A stretch of 64,000 nucleotides of DNA. Origin: Paeniglutamicibacter terrestris. Lineage in GTDB: Bacteria > Actinomycetota > Actinomycetes > Actinomycetales > Micrococcaceae. The first letter of the stretch is position 1; the number at the start of each line of letters is the position of its first letter. Shown piece by piece: positions 1-9,216 of this stretch. Below the pieces are notes generated by a model. That model was not told the DNA's origin. It did no database searches and saw only the letters and a program-made list of their open reading frames with translations. The DNA lies in assembly GCF_012271785.1 (NCBI RefSeq), contig NZ_JAAWVT010000008.1:124001-188000 (forward strand). The letters run 5' to 3'. Position numbers and translations under genes: made by a program.

Positions 1-1518
1 GTGCACGTCGGCCGGGGCCACGTTGCGCGGCCAGACCAGGCCGTTCTCGTCGTGGTTGGATTCGGCCAGGGCTGCCACCGCGCGGGTAACACCCACGCCG
101 TAGGAACCCATGGTGACAACCTTGAGCTTGCCGTTCTGGTCAAGCACCTTCAGTTCCAGAGCCTCGGCGTACTTGCGGCCGAGCTGGAAGATGTGACCCA
201 TCTCGATGCCACGGGCGGTTTCCAGCGGTCCGGAACCGTCCGGTGCCTGATCTCCGGCGAGTACCTCAACACACTCGATGGTGCCGTCGGCGGTGAAGTC
301 GCGACCAGCCACCAGACCGAAGACGTGCTTGCCGGCTTCGTTGGCGCCGGTGATCCAGCTGGTTCCCGAGACCACGCGCGGGTCAAGCAGGAACAGGATC
401 TTGGAGCTTCCTTCAAGGCCGAGCACCTTGGCGTCTTGACCCAGACCCGGGCCGATGTAGCCCTTGATCAGTGTCGGGTTCTTCTTGAGGTCATCCTCGG
501 TTGCTGCCTCGATTTCCACCTCGCCACCGATTTCCAGGTGGGCGGCGATGTTTGCCTCAACACGCTTGAGGTCCACGTTGCGATCCCCGGGCAGCCCGAT
601 GGCTACCAGCTGGCGTTCGCCGGTGGGCAGCTTGGCCGCCAGCACCACGTTTTTCAGGGTGTCGGCGGCGCTCCAGGCGCCTTCGGCGCGCGGGGCAACC
701 TCGTTGGCGCAGTTGACCAGAGTCTCGATGGTCGGAGTGTTCGGGGTTTCTTTGACCTCGAAAGCCGCAGCGTTGGTGAAGTCGATGTCCGCCGGTACAA
801 CGGTGGTCACTGCCTCAACGTTGGCAGCATAGCCGCCGGCGGAGCGGACGAAGGTGTCCTCACCGATCGGGGTCGGGTGCAAGAATTCCTCGGACTTCGA
901 GCCGCCCATGGCACCGGCGGTGGCGAAGACCGGCAGAACTTCCAGGCCCAATCGGGAGAAGATCTTCAGGTAGGCGCCACGGTGTGCCTGGTAGGCCTCT
1001 TCGAGTCCCTCATCATCAATGTTGAAGGAGTAGGAGTCCTTCATGATGAATTCGCGGCCGCGCAACAGGCCCGCGCGGGGACGTGCCTCATCGCGGTACT
1101 TGTTCTGAATCTGGTACAGGTACGCCGGCAGATCCTTGTAGGAGCTGTAGAGGTCCTTCACCAGGAGGGTGAACATTTCCTCGTGGGTCGGGGCCAAGAG
1201 GTAGTCGGCACCCTTACGGTCGGTCAGGCGGAAAAGTCCGTCACCATATTCGGTCCAGCGGCCCGTGGTTTCGTAAGGTTCGCGCGGCAGCAGTGCCGGG
1301 AAGTGAACTTCCTGAGCACCAATGGCGTTCATTTCCTCGCGAATGATGGCTTCCACCTTGCCCAGGACGCGCAGGCCCAGTGGCAGCCAGGTGTAAATTC
1401 CGGGAGCGGCACGGCGAATGTATCCGGCGCGGATCAGCAGCTTGTGGCTGGCGACCTCGGCATCTACCGGATCTTCGCGCAGCGTGCGCAGGAATAGGGT
1501 GGAGAGCTTAAGAACCAC
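1..1518 (-). CDS. proS: Prolyl-tRNA synthetase, C-terminus cut by window edge
   Basis: This enzyme charges tRNA-Pro with proline in the cytosol. The minus-strand frame opens at a GTG at 1518, preceded by GGAAAG about 5 nt upstream, and runs unbroken to position 1 (506 codons). The class II core is visible: an N-terminal segment reading [13 protein letters not shown], the motif-2 region around [17 protein letters not shown], and MKDSYSF. A long middle part follows, consistent with the editing insertion of bacterial-type ProRS. The bacterial enzyme is usually near 570-610 residues, so the anticodon-binding end lies beyond the window. In Micrococcales proS commonly follows ispG and a GNAT gene, as here, although three lipoprotein genes intervene. 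The family assignment is firm. Confidence 0.96.
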   Translation of the reverse strand, partial: MVLKLSTLFLRTLREDPVDAEVASHKLLIRAGYIRRAAPGIYTWLPLGLRVLGKVEAIIREEMNAIGAQEVHFPALLPREPYETTGRWTEYGDGLFRLTDRKGADYLLAPTHEEMFTLLVKDLYSSYKDLPAYLYQIQNKYRDEARPRAGLLRGREFIMKDSYSFNIDDEGLEEAYQAHRGAYLKIFSRLGLEVLPVFATAGAMGGSKSEEFLHPTPIGEDTFVRSAGGYAANVEAVTTVVPADIDFTNAAAFEVKETPNTPTIETLVNCANEVAPRAEGAWSAADTLKNVVLAAKLPTGERQLVAIGLPGDRNVDLKRVEANIAAHLEIGGEVEIEAATEDDLKKNPTLIKGYIGPGLGQDAKVLGLEGSSKILFLLDPRVVSGTSWITGANEAGKHVFGLVAGRDFTADGTIECVEVLAGDQAPDGSGPLETARGIEMGHIFQLGRKYAEALELKVLDQNGKLKVVTMGSYGVGVTRAVAALAESNHDENGLVWPRNVAPADVH

Positions 1519-1819
1519 GCTAACTTTCCATTTCCGCGGCCTGTTTCCAGACCACAACATAGTGGGGGCAGATAAATCGTTTGTGCAGCCGGCGCACACC
1601 GCTCGATGTAAATCTCAATCGGGATTTTCGTGAGGCAGCGCTGCGGCCAACCACCTCACGATTTCTGCCACACCAAAAATGGTGTGCAGGGCAGCGTGGA
1701 GCAGCAAGGCACTTCCCCCATCTTACGTCGCTGCCCGGGTGCCATGTGGCACCCGGGCAGGCGAACTGGTCACCGGAGAACCGCGTGTGGGCTACCCGAC
1801 TACCGTGGGTCGATCTTTT
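1519..1819. other. Intergenic region proS / lipoprotein A
   Basis: No convincing gene is seen in these 301 bases. The region should hold the proS promoter on its left side, though no strong -35/-10 pair stands out. It also holds a strong hairpin at 1731-1760, listed separately as the terminator of the lipoprotein gene to the right. Several short open frames on the plus strand lack ribosome binding sites and family resemblance. Confidence 0.6.
1731..1760 (-). terminator. Hairpin terminator after lipoprotein A
   Basis: A perfect 13-bp stem (CTGCCCGGGTGCC at 1731-1743, its complement at 1748-1760) closes a 4-nt loop, 60 bases past the stop of the minus-strand lipoprotein gene. There is no long U tract, which is common for actinobacterial terminators. 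Confidence 0.6.
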
Positions 1820-2683
1820 TTAGTAACCGGCCATGTGCAGCAGAGCCAGGTCGAGGTATTCCTCTGCCCGCGCCACCGCGACATCGGCGTCCTTGGGGCT
1901 GACGATGGCGACACCGATGTTGTTTACGCCGTCGTATCCACTGACCGACAACGTCTGAGTTTTTTGTCCCGCCATGTTGATCTCGGTCATGGTGGCGATG
2001 GTCTTTTCGGCCTTGGTGTTGGCCTTCCCGGTTTCCACGGCGGCAGTGATCTCTTGCCCACCCATGGTCATGGTGAATTCGCTGCAGTCCTTGGAGCTAG
2101 ATTCCGCCATCGACTTAGCGGTAGCAATATCGGAGGCATCGTCAAACGAACCGATGCTCACTACCATTCCTGCATCGTTGGAGCTGCGGGGAATGCTGAC
2201 GGAAACCATGTTCATATGACTCATCAAGTCCATAGATCCCGATGATGCATAAACTCCACATTCTGCGGGGCTGACCTTCATGCTGGCGATCAATTTCTTG
2301 CTTTGATCCGCTGAGGCTTTCAGCTCGGCATTTTTAATGATCTTCACGCCGCCCTTCTCGTAGTAGCTTTCGAGCGACTGCGCTACCTCGAGTAGTTCTT
2401 GGGCAGTGAGCTGATCTTCGGAAGCGGAGTGGTTGGATCCTGCATCCGCCGAGGCCGAAGCGCTGGAGGACTCGGAGGTCGAACTAGAGCCGGAATCGGA
2501 CGTGATTTCGGTGGCGGCAGGCGTTGTTGCGGAGGCTTCCGGGGTGGGGCTGGCGGAGGGCTGCACTGTTGCGGACGGACTTGGTGTCGGTGATTCGGCC
2601 GAGTCGGAACCCATAAGTCCGGAGCAGCCCGATAATGCGAGCGTTGCGGCGAGCGGCAAGGTCCAGATAGCTATCTTTTTCAT
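1820..2683 (-). CDS. Predicted lipoprotein A of a three-member paralogue set
   Basis: This 287-residue exported lipoprotein starts at an ATG with GAGG 7 nt upstream. The signal peptide ends in a lipobox (LALSGC, lipidated Cys20). A Ser/Thr/Pro-rich linker follows (about residues 28-88) and then a globular domain of about 190 residues with two cysteines (Cys142 in PAECGVY, Cys200 in DCSEFT), probably a disulfide outside the cell. The first 27 residues match lipoprotein B (4716-5552) at 23 positions, and the C-termini also agree (HMAGY versus HIAGY). Lipoprotein C (5740-6546) shares the two-cysteine pattern. The fold vaguely recalls PknH-type extracellular sensor domains, but that is a guess. 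Function is unknown. Confidence 0.85.
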   Translation of the reverse strand: MKKIAIWTLPLAATLALSGCSGLMGSDSAESPTPSPSATVQPSASPTPEASATTPAATEITSDSGSSSTSESSSASASADAGSNHSASEDQLTAQELLEVAQSLESYYEKGGVKIIKNAELKASADQSKKLIASMKVSPAECGVYASSGSMDLMSHMNMVSVSIPRSSNDAGMVVSIGSFDDASDIATAKSMAESSSKDCSEFTMTMGGQEITAAVETGKANTKAEKTIATMTEINMAGQKTQTLSVSGYDGVNNIGVAIVSPKDADVAVARAEEYLDLALLHMAGY

Positions 2684-3000
2684 CTTTGATCCTCATGTCG
2701 TGGGAGTGATTCACGGCGATGACGGCGACGATCCGCTGCCAATAAGGTACACATTACACAATAAAACCAGTTGGCGGAGTAACTCCGTGCCAAGTTCTTC
2801 CATTGCTAGTGGTCGGTTGCCTCAACCGGATGTGCTCAAATATCCGATTGCAATTTCCATATCTCCTAACGGACGCAGAGATATTTCGGACAGATATCCG
2901 CACTGAACGATGCGCCTTGACGTTATCAAAAATGTTGCTCAAAGAATTGAAGAATATACATTGCGGTCGTCATCTACCGCGAAGGATAAATGGCGAGTTT
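2684..3000. other. Upstream region of lipoprotein A
   Basis: This stretch carries the promoter region of lipoprotein A. Two blocks are shared with the upstream region of lipoprotein B: ACACATTACACA (2749-2760, versus 5619-5630) and GGAGTAAC with its palindromic surround (2775-2787, versus 5645-5657). To the right of these I see nothing beyond moderately A+T-rich sequence leading into the stop of the next gene. No supported small gene is seen. Confidence 0.55.
2749..2787 (-). promoter_or_regulatory. Shared promoter/operator element, lipoprotein A
   Basis: On the minus strand TAATGT is a plausible -10 box within TGTGTAATGTGT. Upstream of it lies CGGAGTAACTCCG (2775-2787), a palindrome with 6-bp arms around one central base. 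The same two elements with the same spacing precede the paralogue at 5552. Conservation outside the coding region suggests a common promoter and regulator. The regulator is not identifiable here. Confidence 0.5.
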
Positions 3001-4203
3001 CTAAGCTGTGGCGGGTCGGACGCTATCGGTCGCTTCATTGCTTCCGACGTTGTCCAGCACTGTCTTTGCTTTTTGGTCAACGAGCCCCATAAATAGTTGT
3101 TGGCTAGCACCAAAGATGATGGCCCATGCCAAGATTTGTCCGGAGGTATCCAATGCTGTGAGGCCAGGGATGATTCCGCCGCTCAAAAGCATCAATCCGA
3201 GAACAGCAGTCAATGCGCCAATCGGCAATTTGATAAAAGCCAAGGCAATTGCGGGGTTGTAGGGTGTTGAACTTCCAGAAACACGCCTCAATGAGGAAGC
3301 CCCCGAAATGGCTGCAGCAACCAACCCAATGAACTCGATGAGAAAAATATCGTGGTTTGATGTAGAACTATTTTTCGCCTCCGTCATGACGGCTGCGTTC
3401 TGCTTTTCGGAGTCCACCTTCTCGGCCGCTGTCGCTTCTGGGTTGTCAGCAGGAAGGACAACAGTAGTTTCCAGCGACAAGCAGATGACCTTGGTTGGCT
3501 CAGTGTCGACAAAGCAGGGAGACAGCACGGTATGGAATTGACTACCTACAAAGCCCAATGCCACGGTCAGCATTACTAAAATACCTATGGACGTCCAAAT
3601 GATCCGAACAAAGTTCCTGAGCTTTGCATACTCCACTTGATAGGCCCGATGAGCTGCTTCACTCACAGAAACGAGGTTACTTCTTGTTTCATCATCTAAT
3701 GCTGGCACCGGCACCGGCACCGGAACAAGATCCGGTAGGGCAGCTGCGGCGGCAGCGAGATTGCCCGCTTGGGTGATCACAGAACGATCTTGGAGGATCT
3801 TTTCCAAACGGATGCGGAGTGGATCGTTGGCTGCCAGATGGGCTCTGGCGCTCGCGTGGATGGTTGGCAGATGGCCAATCATGTATGCATCGTTCCCCCT
3901 GCGCAGAAGCAAATCTTCTATTGCATGCATGCGCTCCAAGGCCGGACCAGCCGCAATATTTCCGGCCGCTCCAGGAAGCCATCGGCGATCGCCCGAAAGG
4001 GCGCGTCCTTTCACAAGATGTTTTTCAATCCCTTTATCTAGACCAGAAAAGGCTACTTGCTGCCCAGGAACGGTTATGTCCGCAGGGTTGCCTTCCTTAA
4101 CCTCTGTCGCTATCACTTGGAGCTGGTCAAACCTAGAGTTCATCTGCTGAACCCAGCGGTTCCGCCGGCGCATTTTGGTGTTCCATGCACCTAAAGTACT
4201 CAC
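3001..4203 (-). CDS. Unknown four-helix membrane protein
   Basis: This 400-residue protein has no function I can assign. The first ~200 residues look soluble and helical and end in a Pro-Val run (PVPVPVP). Four hydrophobic segments follow, near residues 205-224, 287-306, 328-350 and 357-375. Between the first two lies a ~60-residue loop with two cysteines. The last part reads ILAWAIIFGASQQLFMGLVD and ends in a short polar tail. I recall similar C-terminal patterns (FGxxQQL..LVD) in uncharacterised actinobacterial membrane proteins but cannot verify it here. GTG start at 4203; an internal ATG at 4173 is an alternative. The gene sits alone between two lipoprotein paralogues and looks richer in A+T than its neighbours, which would suit acquisition. 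Confidence 0.75.
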   Translation of the reverse strand: MSTLGAWNTKMRRRNRWVQQMNSRFDQLQVIATEVKEGNPADITVPGQQVAFSGLDKGIEKHLVKGRALSGDRRWLPGAAGNIAAGPALERMHAIEDLLLRRGNDAYMIGHLPTIHASARAHLAANDPLRIRLEKILQDRSVITQAGNLAAAAAALPDLVPVPVPVPALDDETRSNLVSVSEAAHRAYQVEYAKLRNFVRIIWTSIGILVMLTVALGFVGSQFHTVLSPCFVDTEPTKVICLSLETTVVLPADNPEATAAEKVDSEKQNAAVMTEAKNSSTSNHDIFLIEFIGLVAAAISGASSLRRVSGSSTPYNPAIALAFIKLPIGALTAVLGLMLLSGGIIPGLTALDTSGQILAWAIIFGASQQLFMGLVDQKAKTVLDNVGSNEATDSVRPATA

Positions 4204-4715
4204 AGTTGCTACCTACTCTCTATCGAGCGAGGAAACGATTTGAAAGCCGGATACTTATCCCCACGCAAGCACCCTTCGGCGTGTCCAAAACCTGCAATTT
4301 TTTCAGTGTCACTCTTGAGGTGACTCCCCTGATACCCCGTATGTCTGAACCTCGTTGACTTATGGTGCTCCTCAACTCAGCTAAATACTAGAACGGAGTT
4401 GGACCGTGTGTACGGCGCGCAGCAGCAACAGTTCAGCAGCCGTTCTCATGTTCCTTCTCTGCATCAGAAGTCGGCTATCAACGACGCCGTCAAAAGGGTC
4501 GCTTCTTCAATTCTTCAACAACCACGACGATCTCTCATTTGGTGTGAAAAACCGTGATTGAGCATTTTCATGCCGGCAAAAAAAGTCGAGGAAATCGTGC
4601 ACCGTTGGCCCGAACGGTACAAAGTTTGCAGCTAGCTGCCCGTCAAACCGTGGAGACAATTGCATCACCGCCACGACGGAGTAGTTCAGTTGTGCGTTAG
4701 CGGATCAATAAATTT
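4204..4715. other. 512-base region without a supported gene
   Basis: This is the longest non-coding stretch near the left end. It separates the start of the membrane protein from the stop of lipoprotein B and is relatively A+T-rich. One short GTG-initiated frame (4406-4561, 51 codons) has a possible CGGAG ribosome binding site but resembles nothing known. I see no strong hairpin, repeat or tRNA. Its right end is T/A-rich (AATAAATTTTTAATAA), just after the lipoprotein B stop in transcription order. Confidence 0.5.
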
Positions 4716-5552
4716 TTAATAACCAGCGATATGAATCAACCCCTGGTCAACATATTCCTCGGCCTTGGCCCTAGCCACATCAAGATCCTTAGGCTCGGAG
4801 ATGCTCACGGAAACGGTATTCACACCGTCATACCCCGAAACGATCAAGTTTTTCGCGTATTGTTCCCCGGACTTAAGATCCGCAACAGTCCCAATCGTGG
4901 TCTCTGCATTGGTGGTGGCCGGCAGGTCTTCCACGGTGGCAGTGACCGTCTGGCTGAGAACCGTCATGGTGAAGCTACTGCAATTTTCGGAGCTGGTTTT
5001 GGCTTTACCGATCATCGTCTGGACATCGGCAGGATCATCGTAGGAGCCCAGGCTGACGCTCATGCCGGCGTCATTCGAATCGCCAGCGAATGTCGCGGTA
5101 ATGATGTTCAGGTGCGAGTTCATGTCGCTGCCCGCCGCGGCCGAGTACACAGCGCACACCGCGGGAATAACCTCCGAACTTGCCAGCTGCTTTTCCGACT
5201 GGGCTGCAAGAGCTTTATTCTCGACATCACCGACGATTTTAATCGCGGACTGACCGTTGTAGCTTTCAATCGCACCTGCCACCTCGGTCAGCTCGTCGGC
5301 GCTGAGTTGGTCGGCGGATGCGGAGTGGTTAGGACCTGCATCCGTGCTGAAGCCCGAGTCGGTCGTGGTCTCCGCTGCTGGCGTTGTATCGGACAAAGGT
5401 GGCGCCTCGGTTGATTCACTCGCCGAGGTTTCGGGAGTCGATGCTTGGCTTGGCTGTACCGATTCCTTGTTGTCGGACCCTAGGAGCCCAGAGCAGCCGG
5501 TCAGTGCGAACGTGGCGGCCAGCGGCAAAGCCCAGATTGCTATCTTCTTCAT
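4716..5552 (-). CDS. Predicted lipoprotein B, close paralogue of lipoprotein A
   Basis: This 278-residue lipoprotein has an ATG start with GAGG 7 nt upstream. The lipobox is FALTGC, followed by a low-complexity Ser/Thr/Glu/Pro linker to about residue 85 and the same extracellular domain as lipoprotein A. The two conserved cysteines lie in PAVCAVY and ENCSSFT. The recent-looking duplication includes the signal peptide (23 of 27 residues identical to A) and the upstream regulatory sequence. The two linkers differ in length and composition, as expected for fast-evolving wall-spanning tethers. It is probably transcribed alone from its own promoter. Function is unknown; a sensor or ligand-binding role is inference only. 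Confidence 0.85.
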   Translation of the reverse strand: MKKIAIWALPLAATFALTGCSGLLGSDNKESVQPSQASTPETSASESTEAPPLSDTTPAAETTTDSGFSTDAGPNHSASADQLSADELTEVAGAIESYNGQSAIKIVGDVENKALAAQSEKQLASSEVIPAVCAVYSAAAGSDMNSHLNIITATFAGDSNDAGMSVSLGSYDDPADVQTMIGKAKTSSENCSSFTMTVLSQTVTATVEDLPATTNAETTIGTVADLKSGEQYAKNLIVSGYDGVNTVSVSISEPKDLDVARAKAEEYVDQGLIHIAGY

Positions 5553-5618
5553 CTTCGTTCCTCATGATCTTGAGAAGGACGCGTGGAACTAACGGTGGAG
5601 AATTACCGTTCGCAAGCA

Positions 5619-5657
5619 ACACATTACACAGTAAAACAATCTCAAGGAGTAACCCCG
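5619..5657 (-). promoter_or_regulatory. Shared promoter/operator element, lipoprotein B
   Basis: This is the counterpart of the element before lipoprotein A: ACACATTACACA followed by the near-palindrome GGAGTAACCCC at 5646-5656, where one arm base differs from the perfect copy. The two blocks are spaced as in the other copy. Confidence 0.5.
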
Positions 5658-5739
5658 TCTGTGGGTACACGAAGGATTTTCGTCGTTTTCTGTTTCAGGA
5701 TTCGTCGGAGTCCGCACCGCCAGATCCGTGGGCGGGAAA

Positions 5740-6546
5740 TTAGGAGGTCGGTGCCGCTTCTGGCAGGGCGCGCAAGATGGTGAGCATCGATTCCACGTCG
5801 GCAAGAGCGAGCGCGGTGGACTCCTCGGGAGCCTTCTTCACGATTCGTGTCGCGCTCACCATGACGTTCCCATCGATGGCACGGATGGAAATTTGTTGGC
5901 TTTTGCTTCTTCCATTAACGCTCTCGAGCAGGGTCGCTGCCGTAAACGGTGCCGAACTCGTGGCGTCAAGGCTCGAGAGCGTGTAGCTAACCTTTTGCCC
6001 GTCGCTGGTGATGCTGTAGGTACCGCAGGAAGCATCGAGGTGCTGTTGAGCTGCAACATCTGCCACCAGTGCGTCACGATCTCGGTAGGCTGCCACCGTT
6101 AGGGCACCGGCATTTGTTGCAGGTAGCACCGCGGCCGCCACGGCTGACTTCTCGAGTTGATCCTGCAAGTTACCAATACCGTAGAGGCCACAGGTGGCAG
6201 GAACCACGGTGATGCCTTCGAGCCATTTCTGGGCCGCCGGAAGCTGCTTGCGCAGAGCCTGCTGGTCGTTAACGATGGTGCCCTTGGTTCCTTTGGCCCA
6301 CTGCTGCATGGCGGAGCTCAACACTGTCGCGTCAAAATATCCGAGCTCCTTGGCATTGCCCGGAACCGTCGAGGATTCGGTGCTTCCCGGCGCGGTGACC
6401 GGCACCTCTACGGAGTTGGGGGTAACGCTGACCGGGGCGGGTTCCGGAGTTTTGCTGCAGCCGGCAACACCCAGCACGAGGCCCGCGACGGCAAGAGCAG
6501 TTGCCGTGGCTCGGATGGCTTGGCTGGCGTTGAGGTGGCGGGGCAT
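5740..6546 (-). CDS. Predicted lipoprotein C, distant paralogue of A and B
   Basis: An exported lipoprotein of about 268 residues. I chose the ATG at 6546 because MPRHLNASQ followed by a hydrophobic run and VAGC makes a normal lipoprotein signal; an in-frame codon 27 nt upstream is possible. After a Pro/Val/Thr linker comes a domain with the pattern of A and B: PATCGLY, later DASCGTYSI, and a C-terminal helix of alternating Ala and Glu. Similarity to A and B is low but the cysteine positions and secondary-structure rhythm agree. It lies 186 bases downstream of lipoprotein B's start in map order, on the same strand. Function is unknown. Confidence 0.8.
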   Translation of the reverse strand: MPRHLNASQAIRATATALAVAGLVLGVAGCSKTPEPAPVSVTPNSVEVPVTAPGSTESSTVPGNAKELGYFDATVLSSAMQQWAKGTKGTIVNDQQALRKQLPAAQKWLEGITVVPATCGLYGIGNLQDQLEKSAVAAAVLPATNAGALTVAAYRDRDALVADVAAQQHLDASCGTYSITSDGQKVSYTLSSLDATSSAPFTAATLLESVNGRSKSQQISIRAIDGNVMVSATRIVKKAPEESTALALADVESMLTILRALPEAAPTS

Positions 6547-6628
6547 TATTATCTCTGGCTTTCCGGTGGGCATTTCACGATGAGAGTTCGAACGCCGATG
6601 CTGCTAGCGCCGTGACTGTATCGCAGGT

Positions 6629-7537
6629 TCAAAAGAGGATGGTGGCAAATTCGCCAACCTCCTCGAAGCCGACTTTGCGGTAGGTGGCAATGGCGGCAGA
6701 GTTGTAATCGTTGACGTACAGGCTGGTGGTGGGAGCCAGCGCGAGGGCATAGTTCGCGGCTGCCGCCATGTATCCAGCTGCCAACCCGCCGCCACGGTGT
6801 TCCGGGGCCATCCAGACACCCTGGATCTGGGTAGCCCGCGAACTGACGGTTCCCAACTCCGCCTTGAACCGGATTTCACCGGCGCCATCCATATCAATGA
6901 AGGAATGTCCGGCATGAATCAGCGACCGGACGCGGGATCGATAATAGGATCCTCCGTTGACCAACGGCGAGTAACCCAGCTCTTCGGTAAACATCTTGGC
7001 GCAGGCGGGGAGGACTTTCTCGTACTCCCCCGGGGTACTGAGGCGAAGGCCGGTGTTCGGTTCAACCGCTGGGGGGCCACTGAGCGTCATGAATGGTTGA
7101 TTGGGGCGCACACTAAATGCCCGCTGTGATCCGTGAACCAACACCTTCCATATGCCCATCACTGCCTCGGCAGGGCCGAAGCAGGAGGCGAAGGTGCGGT
7201 TCAACGCTTTCACGACGTGCCCGAAGTCCTCGGCGTCCTCGGAGGTGATATTGATCGGGACTACATTCGCGCCGATCCAACAGGCCGAAACCAACTGTGC
7301 GCCGTGAAAACGGCCAAGAATCAGTGATCCGCCCAGCCCCGGACGGGCCGAACCCGTCACGGCCAACTGGGCATCCATGAAGATGTTGACCACAGGATCC
7401 ACCGAAATGAGGGCGCGAAGAGCCGCGGTGTCCGCATCGTCAAGGACGCGGATCTCTGCCGACAGCGACTCTCCGGCCCCCGGGTTACGTCTAGCTGACG
7501 GTAACCACGGGACCACCTTGGACAGGATTTTCTCCAC
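6629..7537 (-). CDS. GNAT acetyltransferase with DUF4081-type N-terminal half
   Basis: This 302-residue cytosolic protein has a C-terminal GNAT fold: the acetyl-CoA loop is at [18 protein letters not shown], followed by [19 protein letters not shown], a typical beta5-alpha4 ending. The N-terminal half matches the DUF4081-type region found in actinobacterial homologues. The GTG start at 7537 is supported by GGGGGA 5 nt upstream and makes the gene overlap the end of ispG by 47 bases, so the two are translationally linked. This gene lies between ispG and proS in many Micrococcales. The substrate is not known; amine or peptide N-acetylation is the family's chemistry. Confidence 0.88.
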   Translation of the reverse strand: MEKILSKVVPWLPSARRNPGAGESLSAEIRVLDDADTAALRALISVDPVVNIFMDAQLAVTGSARPGLGGSLILGRFHGAQLVSACWIGANVVPINITSEDAEDFGHVVKALNRTFASCFGPAEAVMGIWKVLVHGSQRAFSVRPNQPFMTLSGPPAVEPNTGLRLSTPGEYEKVLPACAKMFTEELGYSPLVNGGSYYRSRVRSLIHAGHSFIDMDGAGEIRFKAELGTVSSRATQIQGVWMAPEHRGGGLAAGYMAAAANYALALAPTTSLYVNDYNSAAIATYRKVGFEEVGEFATILF

Positions 7538-8663
7538 CCGGGTCCCCCATTTCCTCGGCGATGCGCATCGCCTCTTCGATCAGTGTCTCAACAATCTGGT
7601 CTTCGGGCACGGTCTTGATGACTTCGCCCTTCACAAAAATCTGTCCCTTGCCATTGCCCGAGGCAACACCCAGGTCGGCTTCGCGAGCCTCGCCGGGACC
7701 ATTGACCACACAGCCCATGACCGCTACACGCAGCGGAATGGTCAGGCCCTCGAGCCCGGCGGTGACCTGCTCCGCCAGAGTGTACACATCAACCTGGGCA
7801 CGGCCACAGGAGGGGCAGGAAACAATTTCCAGCTTGCGCGGCCGCAGGTTCAGCGACTGCAGAATCTGGTTGCCCACCTTGACCTCTTCCACCGGCGGGG
7901 CGGAGAGCGAAACGCGGATGGTGTCGCCGATGCCGCGCGAGAGCAAGGCTCCGAACGCGGTAGCGGACTTGATGGTGCCCTGGAAGGAGGGACCGGCCTC
8001 GGTGACGCCCAGGTGCAAGGGCCAGTCACCACGTTCGGCCAGCAGTTCGTAGGCCCGCACCATGATCACCGGGTCATTGTGCTTGACCGAGATCTTGAAG
8101 TCGTGGAAGTCGTGTTCCTCAAAGAGTGATGCTTCCCAGACGGCGGACTCAACCAATGCCTCGGGGGTGGCCTTGCCGTACTTCTTCATCAGATCCGGGT
8201 GCAAAGAACCGGCGTTAACGCCGATGCGAATGGAGGTTCCGTGGTCCTTTGCGGCCGCGGCGATCTCCTTGATCTGGTCATCAAATTTGCGGATGTTGCC
8301 CGGGTTCACCCGGACGGCAGCGCAACCGGCCTCGATGGCGGCAAATACATACTTCGGCTGGAAGTGGATATCGGCAATCACCGGGATCTGTGACTTCTTG
8401 GCAATGATCGGCAGGGCCAACGCATCATCGGCGGACGGGCAGGCAACTCGCACGATGTCGCAGCCGGTGGCCGTGAGCTCCGCGATCTGCTGCAACGTTG
8501 CGTTGATGTCGGTGGTCGGCGTCGTGGTCATCGATTGGATGCTGATGGGACTGTCGGATCCAACTCCGACCGAGCCCACCTTGATTTGGCGGGTCTTGCG
8601 GCGTGGAGCAAGAACCGGTGGTGGGGTCGACGGCATGCCAAGGCTGACCGGGATCGAGGTCAA
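7491..8663 (-). CDS. ispG: 4-hydroxy-3-methylbut-2-enyl diphosphate synthase
   Basis: IspG (GcpE) is the penultimate enzyme of the MEP pathway and reduces methylerythritol cyclodiphosphate to HMBDP. The protein has the TIM-barrel start ([19 protein letters not shown]) and the cysteines that hold the 4Fe-4S cluster in CPSCGR and [10 protein letters not shown] place the start at TTG 8663 because GGAGGA stands just upstream and homologues begin close to this point; an in-frame ATG at 8726 would add 21 unlikely residues. Dxr, an earlier enzyme of the same pathway, lies at 20411-21631; the two are usually close neighbours separated by rseP, but here about 10 kb of other genes intervene. Confidence 0.96.
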   Translation of the reverse strand: MTSIPVSLGMPSTPPPVLAPRRKTRQIKVGSVGVGSDSPISIQSMTTTPTTDINATLQQIAELTATGCDIVRVACPSADDALALPIIAKKSQIPVIADIHFQPKYVFAAIEAGCAAVRVNPGNIRKFDDQIKEIAAAAKDHGTSIRIGVNAGSLHPDLMKKYGKATPEALVESAVWEASLFEEHDFHDFKISVKHNDPVIMVRAYELLAERGDWPLHLGVTEAGPSFQGTIKSATAFGALLSRGIGDTIRVSLSAPPVEEVKVGNQILQSLNLRPRKLEIVSCPSCGRAQVDVYTLAEQVTAGLEGLTIPLRVAVMGCVVNGPGEAREADLGVASGNGKGQIFVKGEVIKTVPEDQIVETLIEEAMRIAEEMGDPGGENPVQGGPVVTVS

Positions 8664-8805
8664 GAGGTCCTCCGAAATATTGAGCGGGCGAAAGTTACCT
8701 CCATTATCCCCCCGCGCACTACCCATCCGGGGCAGTAATCTCGCAGGGCGAAGCCGGAGGCATAAGTAACGGCGTTCCTGGCCCGTTGCTTATGCGGGTC
8801 AAGGC

Positions 8806-9105
8806 CTAGGCGTGGTGACTGAGTTCACCCAATACCGGGCTCCACTCGGTCATGCGCAAGGCAGCGATCGAACCAATGATGGCAAACGGATCATTTTTCA
8901 GCGTCTGGGCCAAGACTTCCTGACTCGGGGCGGCAATCAGCAATAAGGCACCGGAGCCATCGGCATAGGGACCCGAGGCCACCAATGCTGTGCCATCTTG
9001 ATCCGTTCCCAGACCGGCGAGGAAATCACGGTGCGCGGGGCGATGCTCGGCACGAACATCATCGGAACCGGCTGCGTATACATATTCAACTGCGAAAACA
9101 CTCAT
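8806..9105 (-). CDS. YciI-like (YCII-related) small protein
   Basis: This 99-residue protein starts at the ATG 9105 (MSVFAVEYVYAAG), although the frame is open further upstream. The YCII pattern is visible: an N-terminal strand FAVEYVY, the histidine-containing RAEHRPAHRDFLAGL, then GTALVASGPYADGSGALLLI and a C-terminal DPFAIIGSI. The family folds as a ferredoxin-like dimer; some members have been tied to dehydratase or dehalogenase-like chemistry, but most are uncharacterised. It stands alone between ispG and a TetR gene. Confidence 0.8.
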   Translation of the reverse strand: MSVFAVEYVYAAGSDDVRAEHRPAHRDFLAGLGTDQDGTALVASGPYADGSGALLLIAAPSQEVLAQTLKNDPFAIIGSIAALRMTEWSPVLGELSHHA

Positions 9106-9216
9106 GAGCAACAGCCTAACCGTTCGGTTAAGCAAAACTGATGACCGATGCGACATACGGCATGAGGACAGCCGTAATTACTCTTTGTGTCGGGCATAGG
9201 TCCGGCAACCCCAGCG

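Noticed and set aside
1-1497. A 498-codon open frame on the plus strand at the left end
   Set aside because: It is the exact antisense of proS in register; it has no recognisable domain and its codon pattern mirrors the real gene.
3704-3721. Three GGCACC repeats
   Set aside because: They encode the Pro-Val run inside the membrane protein and are too short to be a CRISPR or a regulatory array.
4406-4561. A 51-codon GTG-started frame with a possible CGGAG ribosome binding site
   Set aside because: No similarity, unlikely composition and no conserved context. It remains possible but unsupported.
8664-8726. N-terminal extension of ispG to ATG 8726
   Set aside because: The TTG at 8663 has a strong GGAGGA and matches the usual start of homologues.
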